DNA of 64,000 nucleotides from Dugong dugon (Eukaryota > Chordata > Mammalia > Sirenia > Dugongidae), in assembly GCA_030035585.1 (NCBI GenBank), contig CM057475.1, positions 3,419,501-3,483,500 of the forward strand, given 5' to 3'. The stretch's first letter is position 1, and each line of letters starts with the position of its first letter. The position numbers and the translations under genes were made by a program. Shown here one piece after another: positions 24,042 to 34,487 of this stretch. A model generated the notes under the pieces. That model ran no database searches, was not told where the DNA came from, and was given only the letters and a program-made list of their open reading frames with translations.

Positions 24042-24333
24042 CATCAAGAAACGCCTAGGATAAGAGTGGGTGATAAGGCTAAAAGGATGAAATCATCTTG
24101 TGGATAGGATTTTAGGAGGACAGTTCTTTTTACTTGGTGAAATATATTTGATTAGACTCAGAACATATGAATAACAATAAAGACTCTTACTGCAAATGTT
24201 TCAAATTATTAAACTTGTGTGCTGCATTTTCTCCCATGCAATCAGTACCTTCAAACCCCAAAGGGAAGGGGAAATACAACACCTCTCATGGTCATTGTTA
24301 AATGATTGGAATTCAACAAATATTTGTCAAATA

Positions 24334-24540
24334 AACCAATTAAAAACCAAACCTGTTTTTGTCAAGTCAGTTCTGATTCATAGTGACCCTATAGGAAAAA
24401 AGTAGAACTGCCCCATAGGATTTTCAAGTCCATAAATCTTTTTGAAAGCAGATTGCCACATCTTTCTCCCATGGAGTAGCTGGTGAGTTTGAACTGCCAA
24501 CATTTTGGTTAGCAGCCAAATGGTTAACCACTGTACTATT
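24334..24540 (-). mobile_element. AfroSINE, minus orientation, near full length
   Basis: The 3' end aaaccaaacctg lies at the left, then gaccctatagg and gccccatagg blocks, the long-form middle (cagattgccacatctttctc) and the tRNA-like head (ggttagcagccaaatgg, ccactgta) at the right. The head runs into a local satellite at 24,541. Confidence 0.88.
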
Positions 24541-24625
24541 AGATAAACCATTAGATAAATAAGCCATTAGTTAAATGGTTAAATATACCATTAGCTAAAT
24601 GGTTAAATAAACCATTAGATAAATA
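24520..24625. repeat. Short AT-rich tandem/inverted repeat
   Basis: Repeated, alternately inverted versions of ccattagataaat and taaatggttaaat follow directly from the AfroSINE head (which itself contains aatggttaacc). The unit period is irregular, roughly 30-35 bp. It looks like local slippage expansion seeded by the SINE end. Confidence 0.6.
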
Positions 24626-24640
24626 AAAAACATAAGGCAA

Positions 24641-25254
24641 GAGAGGAACTACTACTTCATGTCACACACACCAGTGAGGTCATCATCATTATTATTCATA
24701 TTCCTCCCCACACTGGACAAAGGAGAAATGATAGGGCCAAGTTTAAGGGGATAACTTTGCACTATAATACACGAAATATTCAAATACAATACCACAGAAG
24801 ACGAATTTATATTTGAGGGAAAGTGTGCTTAACATCTTAGAGTTTTTGCACTGCTTCCTTCATATCGCTTTAAAGGTTTGACATGAACTTGCCAAGGCCA
24901 GAGGAGCTCAGACCTCTCTCATTCTCTGTATCCTGGAAAAAAAATACAAATTGTTTCTTGCTTAATAAAGTATTATTTTTTCTGATTATAAAAACCACTT
25001 TAATGGAGGACTGAGCTAAAGTATGTTACCATTCCAGTTATAAAAACACAAGTACTGTTTAGTAAGTGTAACCAAAATAAAAAGTCTTTTAGACACAGAT
25101 GAGCTCAGTAAAAAAAATAAAGATAAAAATTTCCAATGCTAGAAATGAAGAGAAAACTTACGGCTATAAAAGCCAACTTCTGAGAGGATGCTTCAGCTGA
25201 CAGAGGAAACAGGATCTAGATATATATCCTAATGGCTGGGGGTAGAAGTCCAAG
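24641..25254. other. Unannotated intergenic stretch
   Basis: About 0.6 kb of AT-rich sequence with no recognisable repeat, no frame over 60 codons of interest and no RNA gene signature. Confidence 0.5.
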
Positions 25255-25261
25255 AGTTAAG

Positions 25262-25455
25262 CACAAATTGTTAAGTGTTCAGCTACTAACCGAAAGGTTG
25301 GCAGTTCAAATCCACCCAAAGGCACCTCAGAAGAAAGTCTTGCTAATCTACTTTTGAAAGAGTACAGCCAATGAAAATCCTATGAAACACAGTTCTACTC
25401 TGAAACATGGGTCAATAAATTGGAATCAATTCAATGGCAACTGGTTTTTGGCTTG
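25262..25455 (+). mobile_element. AfroSINE, plus orientation (long middle variant)
   Basis: The head has ctaaccgaaaggttggcag and the B-box-like gttcaaatccaccc. The middle variant (gcacctcagaagaaagtc) is also seen, diverged, at 30,829-31,040, followed by tcaattcaatggcaactgg at the 3' end. Confidence 0.85.
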
Positions 25456-26002
25456 GCTGGAGATGGACCCTCACTGGGATGGGAAATGAGGTCTAGGATC
25501 TGCATAAACTGGAGGCTAGAACCGAGACGCCTTACACAGAACCAGGAATTTGAAATACTATCCCTCCACAAAGGGAAACTAAAAACAGCTTTGCTCATCA
25601 ACCCATAGAAGCAGTATGAAAATTTATTGTCTGTCTGAGGCTCTGAGAAGAAATAAAGAAACAAAAAGAGTAGCCTCTGAATATCAAAACATGAAGCCCT
25701 TGCCATGCACAGGGGTGGTATGGAGTTCAAGTGTATACCCCTACATAGTATGAGTATCCTGAAGCCAATGGATGAAAATTGGCCCTAAGCAGACTCCCTG
25801 CAGAAGCAAAGGCAAAATTACTGTCTATGGAATTTTCCACAGTCATGCACAGAGCTAAGGAAATCCCTTGGAAGATGAACTTTAAAATGAGAATAATACA
25901 CTACATAAAAAAGCTATCAACTGTGAGGAAGACTCAGGAGGCATAAGAAACATTAAAATAACACAGCTACCTGAAAGATATTACATATAAGAACATTCAA
26001 CA
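25456..26002. other. Unannotated intergenic stretch
   Basis: No gene recognised. The last 200 bases (about 25,800 on) are A-rich and may begin the ancient L1 relic that continues after the tRNA-Gly SINE. Confidence 0.4.
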
Positions 26003-26010
26003 TACTAAAG

Positions 26011-26359
26011 TAGAGGCAATGGTGGTTCAGTGGTAGAATACTTGCCTTCCATGCAGGAGACCCAAGTTCAAGTCTTGGCTGATGCAGCTCATGTGCAGCC
26101 AATACCCAGCTGTCAGTGGAGGCTTGTGTGTTGCTATGATGCTGAACAGGTTTCAGCAGAGCTTCCAGATTAAGTTAGACTAGGAAGAAAGGCCTGGGAA
26201 TTCATTTCCAAAAATCAGCCAATGAAAACCCTACAGATCACAAGGGTCTGATACACAACTGGTCATGTAGATGGCTCAGAACTGAACAGCAATTTGTTCC
26301 ATTCTACGTGGTGTTCCCATGAGTCAGGAGCTGACTCAGCTGCAGTAATGACAACAACG
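26011..26359 (+). mobile_element. tRNA-Gly-headed composite SINE with RTE-derived body and tail
   Basis: The first 65 bases resemble tRNA-Gly: ggtggttcagtggtagaata (A-box region), a gccttccatgc anticodon region and aagttcaagtctt (B-box region). Next comes text matching the RTE 5' UTR (ttgctatgatgctgaac, ggtttcagcagagcttccag, as at 54,630-54,720). It ends with an RTE-like 3' terminus (gttcccatgagtcaggagctgactc, then acaacaac). The flanking repeats tactaaag and tagtaaag mark the insertion. The tRNA part is mutated and fused, so it is not a working tRNA gene. Confidence 0.8.
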
Positions 26360-26866
26360 TAGTAAAGAGATGAAAGAAGGACTAGAAACCCAAGTGAAAT
26401 AACAAATCCTTGTGAGTGGAAAAATAAAACAAAATAACAAAATCCAAGAAAACTGAGCTTCCAGAAACAAAAATAAAGTAATTGAAATAAAGAAAATAGA
26501 TTATGCATCACAGGTTAGATGTAACTGAAGAAGGAATAAAGGCTTGGGTGACTGAATTGAGGAAACTACGTGAAATGCAGCATAGCTAGATCGGGAGATA
26601 GAAAATGTGAACAAAAGTTAAAGAAATATGGAGTACTGAGGAAGAAGATATAAGAATAAGAATATCCGATTTTCATCTAACAATAGTTCCAGAAACAGAC
26701 AAGAGAGAGGATGTGGGAGAGGATATATCAAAGACATAACACCTGAGAACTTTCCAGACATAATAAAATCTAAGGTTGATATTGTATATGGAGTCCCAAG
26801 TAGGATAAATAAAACTAATACACTCCTAGATTCATGGTAGTGAAGGCACAGAACCCTAAAGACCAG
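26360..26866 (+). mobile_element. Ancient L1 relic, ORF1 region (L1M/HAL1-like)
   Basis: A-rich sequence whose order of motifs follows the old mammalian L1 ORF1 coding strand: ttccagaaacagacaagag, then cctgagaactttccagac, then cccaagtaggataaataaaac with cctagattcatggtagtgaag. It is heavily diverged with no open frame. The left boundary may lie before the SINE, near 25,800. The subfamily cannot be assigned by eye. Confidence 0.5.
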
Positions 26867-27540
26867 TAGGCTTGTGGAGGAGACAAGAATTGAGAGGAAT
26901 AGTAGCTGAGGAGGGGGCAGGTAAGCACAGGCACCAAAGAAGCTCAAGGGATGGAAAGAGCAATTTCCAGGAAATATCAAAAATACATTCAGTGAGGAGG
27001 CCACTGTAAAGCATGGTGTAGAGATGTAGGAGGTAAATAGGGAAATTTGATAGGACACTGGAGCAGGGAGGAACTTGAGATGCTCAGAGAACCATGCCAG
27101 AAGTTACTGTGGGTGTGTAGGATTGAAAAGTGGCCATAACAGGAGGGATAGCTGTAGAGAAAAGCAAGACCAGCTCTGGGAATGTGCCCTTCTTTGTAGG
27201 CAAAGGAGGATCATGAAGGGTTTTTAAGCAGAGGAAGGACTGGGTAGATATTCTGGCTGCTGTGTGGAGAATGGACTAAAAACAGAGGCAGTTTGAGCCA
27301 GAAGGTTGATACCACAATCTAAGCATGAGATAGTCGCTGAATAAAGCTAGATCCAGGGAGGGTGAAGTAAGAAGACAGTTCTGCCAGAGGCCAAAGGACA
27401 TGTGGTATGCAACATGTAGAGCCTGTAGAGAGAGGGAAGAAGGAGCTAAAGGATGACTTCTATGTTGTTGGCTGGGTAACAAGGACATCTAGTTCCTGAC
27501 ACAGGCAAAGTAGGCTTTTTTATTTTAATAGCCATGTAAG
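26867..27540 (+). repeat. Probable old interspersed mammalian repeat
   Basis: G- and A-rich sequence with the phrases atgaagggtttttaagcagagg and gctgctgtgtggagaatgg, which I recognise as part of a dispersed mammalian repeat, though I cannot name the family with confidence. No gene seen. A minus-strand 146-codon frame at 27,058-26,618 has no recognisable domain. Confidence 0.35.
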
Positions 27541-27555
27541 TTTTTTAATATATAG

Positions 27556-28440
27556 TACACTCCCTCCTCACTTATTGACATGATTAAGTTCCAAAGACCA
27601 GGCTGTTCTGTGAAAATTGGTGTTATGCAAAAATGGAGGATGACCACATCAGATCACAAAATGGAGGACGACTACATAGTTACAAAACTTCCAAATTACA
27701 TAACTGCCAAATTATATCATTACATAACTGCCTGTCATGGATTGAATTGTGTCCCCTAAAAATGTGTGTATCAATTTGGCTAGGCCATGGTTCCTAGTAT
27801 TTTGTGATTGTCCACCATTTCGTCATCTGATGTGATTTTCCTTTGTGTTAGAAATCCTACCTCTATGATGTTAATGAAGTAGGACAGGCAGCAGTTATGT
27901 TAATGAGGCAAGACTCAATCTACAAGACTGGACTGTGTCTTGAGCCAATCTCTTTTGAGATATAAAAGAGACAAGTGAGCAGAGAGACAGGGGACCTCAT
28001 ACGAACAAGAAAGCAGCACCGGGAGCACAGCATGTCCTTTGGACCTGTAGTTCCTGTGTGGAAAATCTCCTAGTCCATGGAAAGATTGATGACAAAGACC
28101 TTCCTCCAGAGTTGACAGAGAAAGCCCTAATTTGGACTTCTAGCCTACTAGACTGTGAAAGACTAAACCTCTGTTTGTTAAAGTCATCCACTTGTAGTAT
28201 TTCTGTTACAGCAGCACTAGATGACTAAGACACTGCCAAATCACTGAGAATCATGGCCCAGCCAAATCGACACATAACCTTAACCATCACAGTGAATGTT
28301 ACTCTCACTTCACACCTTGGCATTTGTTACTGCCAGACTTACGTCATTAATGCACAAAATAGTCAGACAGTAGATTTTTTACTATTGTCATGAATGCAAA
28401 ATGTCAGATAATGAGATAGTCGATAAGTGAGGAGTACGTG
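27556..28440. mobile_element. DNA transposon remnant with terminal inverted repeats
   Basis: ctcctcacttattgac near 27,562-27,580 and gtcgataagtgaggag at about 28,419-28,434 are inverted copies with one mismatch, and similarity extends a few bases outward. Internal sequence excluding the LTR is only about 0.38 kb with no transposase frame, so this is a non-autonomous element. I cannot assign the superfamily from these ends alone. It hosts the solo LTR at 27,733-28,232. Confidence 0.6.
27733..28232 (+). mobile_element. Solo LTR, 500 bp, ERVL/MaLR-like
   Basis: The sequence begins tgtcatggattgaattgtgt and ends gatgactaagaca, giving the TG...CA ends of an LTR. It is flanked by the exact 5-bp duplication ctgcc (27,728-27,732 and 28,233-28,237). 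Five-base duplications and the start and end phrases fit class III (ERVL/MaLR-type) LTRs. A TATA-like gatataaaagag lies at 27,957-27,969. No internal retroviral sequence is present, which means LTR-LTR recombination removed it. Confidence 0.8.
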
Positions 28441-28473
28441 TATAGAATATATAGTGCTGTATATTGTAGTTTT

Positions 28474-28663
28474 ACACAAATAATGTGTGCATTGTATGTT
28501 TTTTTGCCAGCTGTGCCCTCCTCACTTCTGGTATTTTCATAAGTGTGCTATGCTAATTATTTTACAGTAACATGTAAAAAAAATATCATAGTGCTCTTAA
28601 AAAATACCTCATTGCAGGAGGGCACAGTTGGCAAAAACATAGAATATGCATATTATTTGTATA
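28474..28663. repeat. Large imperfect palindrome, MITE-like
   Basis: Arms of about 50 bases: acaaataatgtgtgcattg...tttgccagctgtgccctcct (28,476-28,520) and its inverted counterpart aggagggcacagttggc...acaaataat on the opposite strand (28,616-28,663), around a 95-base AT-rich centre. It could be a miniature inverted-repeat transposon or a decayed larger DNA element. No flanking duplication is clear. Confidence 0.6.
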
Positions 28664-28715
28664 AAAATATGGCAATATAATATTAAATGATGTTACATTT
28701 CATTACATAATATAT

Positions 28716-28916
28716 GTTGTAGTGTGCTGTCCAGTTGATTCCAACTCATAGGAACCCTATAGGACAGAGTAGAACTGTCTTGTAGGGTTTCCTAGGCTGC
28801 AATCTTTAGGAGAGCAGATTGCTGGCTCTTTTCTTCCTTGGAGCCACTGGTAGGTTCCAACCCATGATCTTCCAGTTAGCAACTGAGTACTTAACCATTG
28901 CACCACCAGGCCTCCA
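28716..28916 (-). mobile_element. AfroSINE, minus orientation, with 11-bp TSD
   Basis: Full-length family text from gtgctgtccagttgattcc to the head aaccattgcaccaccagg. The 11-bp repeat acataatatat is exact on both sides (28,705-28,715 and 28,917-28,927). Confidence 0.9.
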
Positions 28917-28927
28917 ACATAATATAT

Positions 28928-29560
28928 AATATATATTTATAATGCATTTCACTGTTTCTCTTTTTAATAGACATCAAGTATCTTTAGTCAAATTATTGAT
29001 TCACTATTATGAATAATCTGGATAGGAAATTCATGTTTAGTTTGGGATTGATGGTGAAATATGATGTTCTTTACAAGGTAATCTTAAATAAATTGGTAGC
29101 AGTAAAAGGTTTAAACTGTTTATCTCCTACGTAAAGAGGCCTTTTTAGAAAGGAAGTACATAAACACTTCTTATGAATATGAGGAAGCAGAGGCCCAGAG
29201 CATGTAAACAACAAATATTTGTGGTAGGGGAGGGGTTGGGGAGAAGACAACGTTTATAATGATTTAGACTTCTTCATCACATCATAAAAGGAATACTAAT
29301 GGTATAAATGATTGCATAAGGCTGGAATCCCTTAGGCTCTTCTGTGACCTCAGATAGCCTAGTCTAGCCCTACCCACGCTTCCCATCCTCCAGACGTATG
29401 GCAGGTCACTTGAGAATGGACACAAGATTTCTTAGTCCGGGAATGGGAGGAAATAGTAGTTTTCTATCCGTGGGCTAGTTGCTGAGTCAAAGGAGACAAC
29501 GTTACTGAATGTCTATAAAGCGTTAGACTTTCTTCTTAAATGACTCTAGTTATCCTCACT
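28928..29560. other. Unannotated intergenic stretch
   Basis: AT-rich, no gene or recognised repeat. The last 60 bases may belong to the MIR that follows. Confidence 0.5.
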
Positions 29561-29585
29561 ACAAACTTAATTATGCATATTAATA

Positions 29586-29624
29586 AACCAAAACAGTTGC
29601 TGTGGAGTCAATTCTGACTCATGG
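29586..29624 (-). mobile_element. AfroSINE 3' stub
   Basis: About 39 bases (ccaaaacagttgctgtggag, then caattctgactcatgg) match the SINE 3' end only. It interrupts the MIR-like sequence, which continues immediately with gatgaggaaatggagactc. Confidence 0.6.
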
Positions 29625-29625
29625 C

Positions 29626-29720
29626 TGATGAGGAAATGGAGACTCAGAGAAATGCCTTGGCTAATGTCACATGCCGTGAGTTGGGAGAGATGTTTAAAGG
29701 CAGGCCTGAGGGATTTCTGC
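29626..29720 (-). mobile_element. MIR fragment
   Basis: gatgaggaaatggagactca followed by ggctaatgtcaca is the antisense of the conserved MIR core. Diverged, no TSD visible. Confidence 0.5.
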
Positions 29721-29839
29721 TGTAAACCATCCCACAAGTCAGCCTCACCCCGAGCCAAATTGCCTTCCATTGGAGAGGTGGGGGCATTGTTCATGACCCT
29801 GGAGCCGGCCCCCAACTGAGGGGACCCATGAAGAGTGCC

Positions 29840-30010
29840 AGGTGAGCTCAGGGAGGTGGTCAGGCCATGCTCTTGCTGTGTGGTCTCAAAGTATCACTTA
29901 ACCTCTGCTGCCTTGACCTCCTCATCTGTGAAATGGGGATCGGATTACGTTGTACTTTTGCCCAGTGAAGGGGTGATGATTAATGAAATCATGATGGGGT
30001 CTGTTGAGCC
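29840..30010 (+). mobile_element. MIR fragment
   Basis: Contains cttgctgtgtggtctcaaag, cacttaacctctgctgcc and cctcatctgtgaaatgggg, the standard MIR core order on the plus strand. Confidence 0.65.
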
Positions 30011-30818
30011 CCAGGGCAGACTCATTTATTGCGGAGTAGAGTACATATTTCTTCTTCCTTCAATACCTTGTCAAAGATTAAAAAAAAAGTAACACAAGTT
30101 AAAGTAAAAGTTTCCCAGAATTTTATTGCATAATATTTAATCATTACAATCTAACTTAAGCTAAAATCCTTTATTTTAGTTAACAGTTTGTGATTACTAT
30201 CTGATTTGTATTTGGCACTGGCATAATTCTCGAGTTTAACCAGACTTAACTTCTTTATTCCTTAAATAAAATGGATTATGCACAGAGTGACATTTTAAAT
30301 TACCACAGTTCCAAACACCTTTAGGGCTTTGAGGTTTAGTCCTTCCTCTAGGGAGAGTTTGGAGAATAGCTTAAATAATTCCAAACCAACTTTTAGCTTG
30401 TTATGACTTTTCCAAACATTAGGACTGAATGAATTTCTCTGTTTCTCTTAAAAGTTAAGGACAGAGTAGTGTTATCTATCTTTAAAAACATCATTAACAA
30501 ATACTTACATGCAAGAGTCATTAGAATTGGTTATTTTCTCCTTGTTCTGTGTGAGGTACTGTAAATGATCCCTGCCTAGGAGTAGTTAGGAATCTAGAGG
30601 GACATGTATATATGTGAATAGACCGTTTTAGGATAACATGAATTGTGCTAAAGGGACACAGCAGATTATGAGGCCTCAAGGGAAAGCTGCCTTCAGGCAA
30701 TGACTTCTGATTAGAATTCAGGGGTCTCTCACTCATGGGAGGTGTTAGTCTGAGAACATATTTCTTAGAGTTTCTGAAACTACTCTACATACTATAGATT
30801 CTTTCAGTCATATGAGCC
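30011..30818. other. Unannotated intergenic stretch
   Basis: No gene, RNA gene or confident repeat. Frames of 71 codons or fewer, none with family resemblance. Confidence 0.5.
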
Positions 30819-31040
30819 TGGACTCCTCTGGGCTGTGCAAATGGTTAACGTGCTTGGCTGCTAACTGAAAGGCTTGAGGTTTGAGTTCACCTGGATGTAA
30901 CTTGGAAGAAAGTTCTGGCAATCTAATTCTGAAAAACCAGTCTTTGAAAACTCTATGGAGCACAGTTCTACTCTGACCCACATGGGGTCACCATGAATCG
31001 GAATCAACTCAATGGCAACTCAATGGTTTGGTTTTTTGGT
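30819..31040 (+). mobile_element. AfroSINE, plus orientation, full length
   Basis: The head has atggttaacgtgcttggctg and the B-box-like gtttgagttcacc. The body has ctatggagcacagttctact and cacatggggtcaccatg, and the 3' end is ggtttggttttttgg. The flanking repeats atatgagcc and atatgtgcc (30,810-30,818 and 31,041-31,049) differ at one base. Confidence 0.88.
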
Positions 31041-31049
31041 ATATGTGCC

Positions 31050-32617
31050 AGGATATGCAACAGGGTTTGGGTTGTAAAGATGAATAGGTATGGGCTTTGT
31101 TTAAGATTCCAGTGTCTACAGGTAGGAACAACGTGAATGTGAGGGCTGGCTGTGAGCATATCTACCTACAGGAGACCATCAGTCTCTCAACAGTGGCCAT
31201 GCCAGAAGGAAAGCCAGGTGTTCTTCCAAGAGACAGCGGAAGTTTGGATTTTTTATGTGAAATTTTCTGACTTTTAAATATTGGTGATTAACCACATTTT
31301 TTTAAACACTAGGCACTGTGTTGGGCCACATACAACTGCTTAGCACCTCTTCTTTACATGTTCTTTCTGCCTACTTCTATCTGCTTCCATCATTGACTCC
31401 CATAATTATTCACTTGCAACCATCTTGTCTTCATGTCATAGGTAGGCATGTTGCACAAAGTGCCTGAAAATGTGGCATCTTAACTGTGGTTCTTATTTGG
31501 AGACATAGCTACTTCATTTCTCAAAGAGAGCAATTCTGCTGTTAATTAAGAAGAGGAGGTCTAACATGAACATATTGTTTGGAGAAGCCAAATTCTAAAT
31601 ATATGTACTGTTGGGTAGCCAGCCCACTGTCCTCATTCACAACATGTTTCTTTTACTTATTCATGCCTTTAAGAACCCTTATAGGCACAGCTACCTATCC
31701 ATTGTTTAAACTCTATCTGTTGGATTTAAATTTTTTTACTTTTGAAGAAACCATTGAGGGAAATCTAGAGCCACATTTACAGGCTAATTTCCTAAGTATT
31801 TCTTTTCTATCATTTCCCCGTGTGAGCAAAGCTCACTTTCATAGACAGGGATCTAGTAGAGAGGCCCCAGGACACTCCATCAGCAAGATAACTAGTCCAG
31901 AATTAGATGTACGTCGGCCAATGTCACATTCAACCCCACATTCCACCCGTTGTGTCAGTCCTGGGCCTCAGGTGACCTGGGTTCATGGTCTTTTAGTAAT
32001 TTGAGTGTGGGACAGATATATGGCTGTGATTCTGATAGTCATAGTGTGGCTGAAGTGACAAATATTCCTGGACATTGGACACATCTGCTCAACACCCATT
32101 TAAATCAACAATTGGCCTGAGACTGTTATCTTGGTAAGGTAGAGAAGCAAAAGATTTTGTGGCTTGATCAGGACAAAATATCTCCTTCACTCTATTACAT
32201 CTATTTTGGACATGGTGGACAGGATGAACTGGGAAGTTATAGACATCTTTCCACATACACATATTCCCAAAGGAAAATCTAAGTGGGGCATAGAAAAACA
32301 GAAGTCATTAGCTGTGGCTGTCTTTGAGATTGAAAGACCACCCTGGTCTTTTTGGAAACACAATGGGTCAAGGCCTCTCACCTTGCTTCTGATTAGTGTC
32401 TGAATTTAGGATGAGAAATGGCAATTAGCAAGATGGCAGTAGCTTGTTGTTTGCAATTCTGTTGAGAACAAATATTAGCTCAACTCATTCTGTTTTTCTT
32501 TTTCAGTAACACCATCTCCTGCCTTGAAGAGAAATTTGGCGTGTGAGAGAGACAATATTTCCAAGCTATGAGAGCTGAGTGTGTGTAAGTGAAACACAAG
32601 CTTACTCACATTATTGT
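31050..32617. other. Unannotated intergenic stretch
   Basis: About 1.6 kb without a recognised gene. A 141-codon plus frame (31,579-32,004) has no domain, no splice-site context and no conserved motif I recognise; I treat it as chance. aggcactgtgttgggcc near 31,311 hints at an old MIR or L2 scrap. Confidence 0.5.
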
Positions 32618-32692
32618 GCTGTGTGCCATTGAGTCAATTCTGACATAGTGACCCTATAGGGCTTTAGAAGAGCCACAAATCTGATTTGTTAG
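32618..32692 (-). mobile_element. AfroSINE fragment
   Basis: gtgccattgagtcaattctg and gtgaccctatagggc match the SINE 3' half; the head is missing. Confidence 0.7.
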
Positions 32693-32700
32693 TCTTATTT

Positions 32701-34074
32701 TGAATTTCTCTGTAATCTGGGGCACTCACTCTGCCCAGTTGCAACTGAATACAAATATTGATAAAGACCTCTGGGAGAAAAACCAAGACTGTTTACCCTG
32801 AACATATACTGTGTTTAATGAGAGTGAACAATGACTCACGCCAGCAGAAATTACCTGTGGTCTAACAAGATGACATCTCCAAGAAACAGATTTACTAAAA
32901 AGCGTTCCAGATAATTACTTATTCTCTGCATTGCTAAGATATATCATCCCTTTTGGTTTTAGTAGCAAAGATTTTTATATGAAAAATCTAGTGATATTGA
33001 TACTGTGTTCACCAAATACCTTTAGCTCCATTGTGAGGTGTCAAAAGTAGATTTATTCATAAACCAGTTTATTAATTGGAAACCTAGACTTTGCCTAAAG
33101 TTTGGGCCTTCTATAAGGGCAAGTTAGTAATTCATATATACACTTTTACTTGGGTGAATGTAAAAAAAAAGAGTATGGAGGCATGTACATATTAGGATGT
33201 TTCTGAGCATAATTTCAAGAGCAAAAGCCTAATCTTTGGGAAAAGCTTTACCCAGGAGAATTTAAATATCTTGCGGTTTTAATCTCTCACATTCTACTCC
33301 ACTATGTCCTCATTATGGTTTCAAGTTTCCCAGTCACCACACAGCTATCCCAGCTCAGATTTAATCAGCTGCAGACATCCATCAGGAGGAACGAAGGGCC
33401 ATCTCTGCTCCCTAGGAGCCTTGTCATTAATGAAATATTCACCAAGAAAACAGTGCCTGAAAGCAAACAAACAGCACTGACCATATCCTTCCCCCACTTC
33501 TAACCTTCTGTGAGCTTTGGCTTCTGTTCAGTACTTGCATTTATTTTGATTTCATTAAAAAATGTGAGAGATGGCATTTTACTTAGGCCTGAGGTTCAAA
33601 GATTTACTGTCCAGATACAGAAGAGTGGTCATGGGATTCTTATTGGATGGGGTGAGGAAGAACTAGTCTATTTAGGATATTTTCATATGAAGGAGGTAAC
33701 AAATGTCCCTCATATTTTTTCAGTAATTTATAAATTATTTAGAACATACTGGGTCTTTTCAATAGCTCTATGAGCTAGATGTGATCATGTCATGCTACAG
33801 ATCCCAGTGCAGCTCATTTTCCTAGACTTTGGGAGATTACAGATAAGATGTTTCAGAGGTATCACAGACTGAAGTGAGCATCATCTTACACTTGTAAATG
33901 GAGTCAAGCTCAAAGTGCCCCTCCCCTGTACCAAGCCCACAGATATGAAGATGAGCCATAACTCCAAGCAGTATTGCCTCAAATGCACATGTCAGAGAAG
34001 ACCCAACACATTCACATGGTTACTATGACAAATTAAGTCATGAATTCAATTTGAAAATAATAATTCACAAATCT
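32701..34074. other. Unannotated intergenic stretch
   Basis: About 1.4 kb with no gene or confident repeat. Short frames near 33,315 and 33,510 are adjacent but unrelated to any family I recognise. Confidence 0.5.
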
Positions 34075-34085
34075 ATAAGTCACTA

Positions 34086-34282
34086 AAAACCTGTTGTCAT
34101 TGAGTCGACTCTGATTGATAGTGACTTATGTGTATCATAGTAAAACTGCACTCCACAAGGTTTTAGGGTTTTCAGTTGTTGATTTTCTGGAATCAGATAG
34201 CCTGGCTTTTCTTTCAAGGCACCTCTGGATAGACCCAGACTTTCAACCAAGCTAAGTGCTGTTTGCATTACCCATGGACTCC
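34086..34282 (-). mobile_element. AfroSINE, first of a side-by-side pair
   Basis: Diverged but complete: cctgttgtcattgagtcg at the left, a ttctttcaaggcacctctgg middle and a decayed head at the right. It is flanked by exact copies of ataagtcacta (34,075-34,085 and 34,283-34,293). Confidence 0.8.
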
Positions 34283-34293
34283 ATAAGTCACTA

Positions 34294-34487
34294 AACCAAA
34301 ATCAATCCTGTTGCCATTGAATCGATTCTGTGTTAAAGAGTAAAATTGTGCTCCATAGGGTTTTCTTGACTGTAATCTTTATGGAAGTAGATCACCAGGC
34401 CTTTCTTCCTTGGTGCCACTGAGTAGGTTCAAACTGCCAGCCTTTAGTAGCTGAGTGTAAATCATTTACACCACCCAGCAATCTTTC
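34294..34487 (-). mobile_element. AfroSINE, second of a side-by-side pair
   Basis: cctgttgccattgaatcg through gtgctccatagggttttc to the head cagcctttagtagctg. It shares its left flanking repeat with the first SINE and has a third, one-mismatch copy (ataagtcatta, 34,488-34,498) on the right. Confidence 0.85.

Noticed and set aside
26019-26080. A tRNA-Gly gene
   Set aside because: The acceptor stem cannot pair, the B-box region is mutated and the sequence runs directly into RTE-derived SINE body.
26618-27058. A 146-codon minus-strand frame with hydrophobic stretches
   Set aside because: It overlaps an ancient L1 relic and another repeat on the opposite strand; pyrimidine-rich composition explains the lack of stops.
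27957-27969. TATA-like box as a promoter of a nearby host gene
   Set aside because: It lies inside the solo LTR, where such a box belongs, and no gene follows.
31579-32004. A 141-codon plus-strand frame as a host exon
   Set aside because: No recognisable domain, no convincing splice sites and no sign of codon bias; the length is possible by chance.
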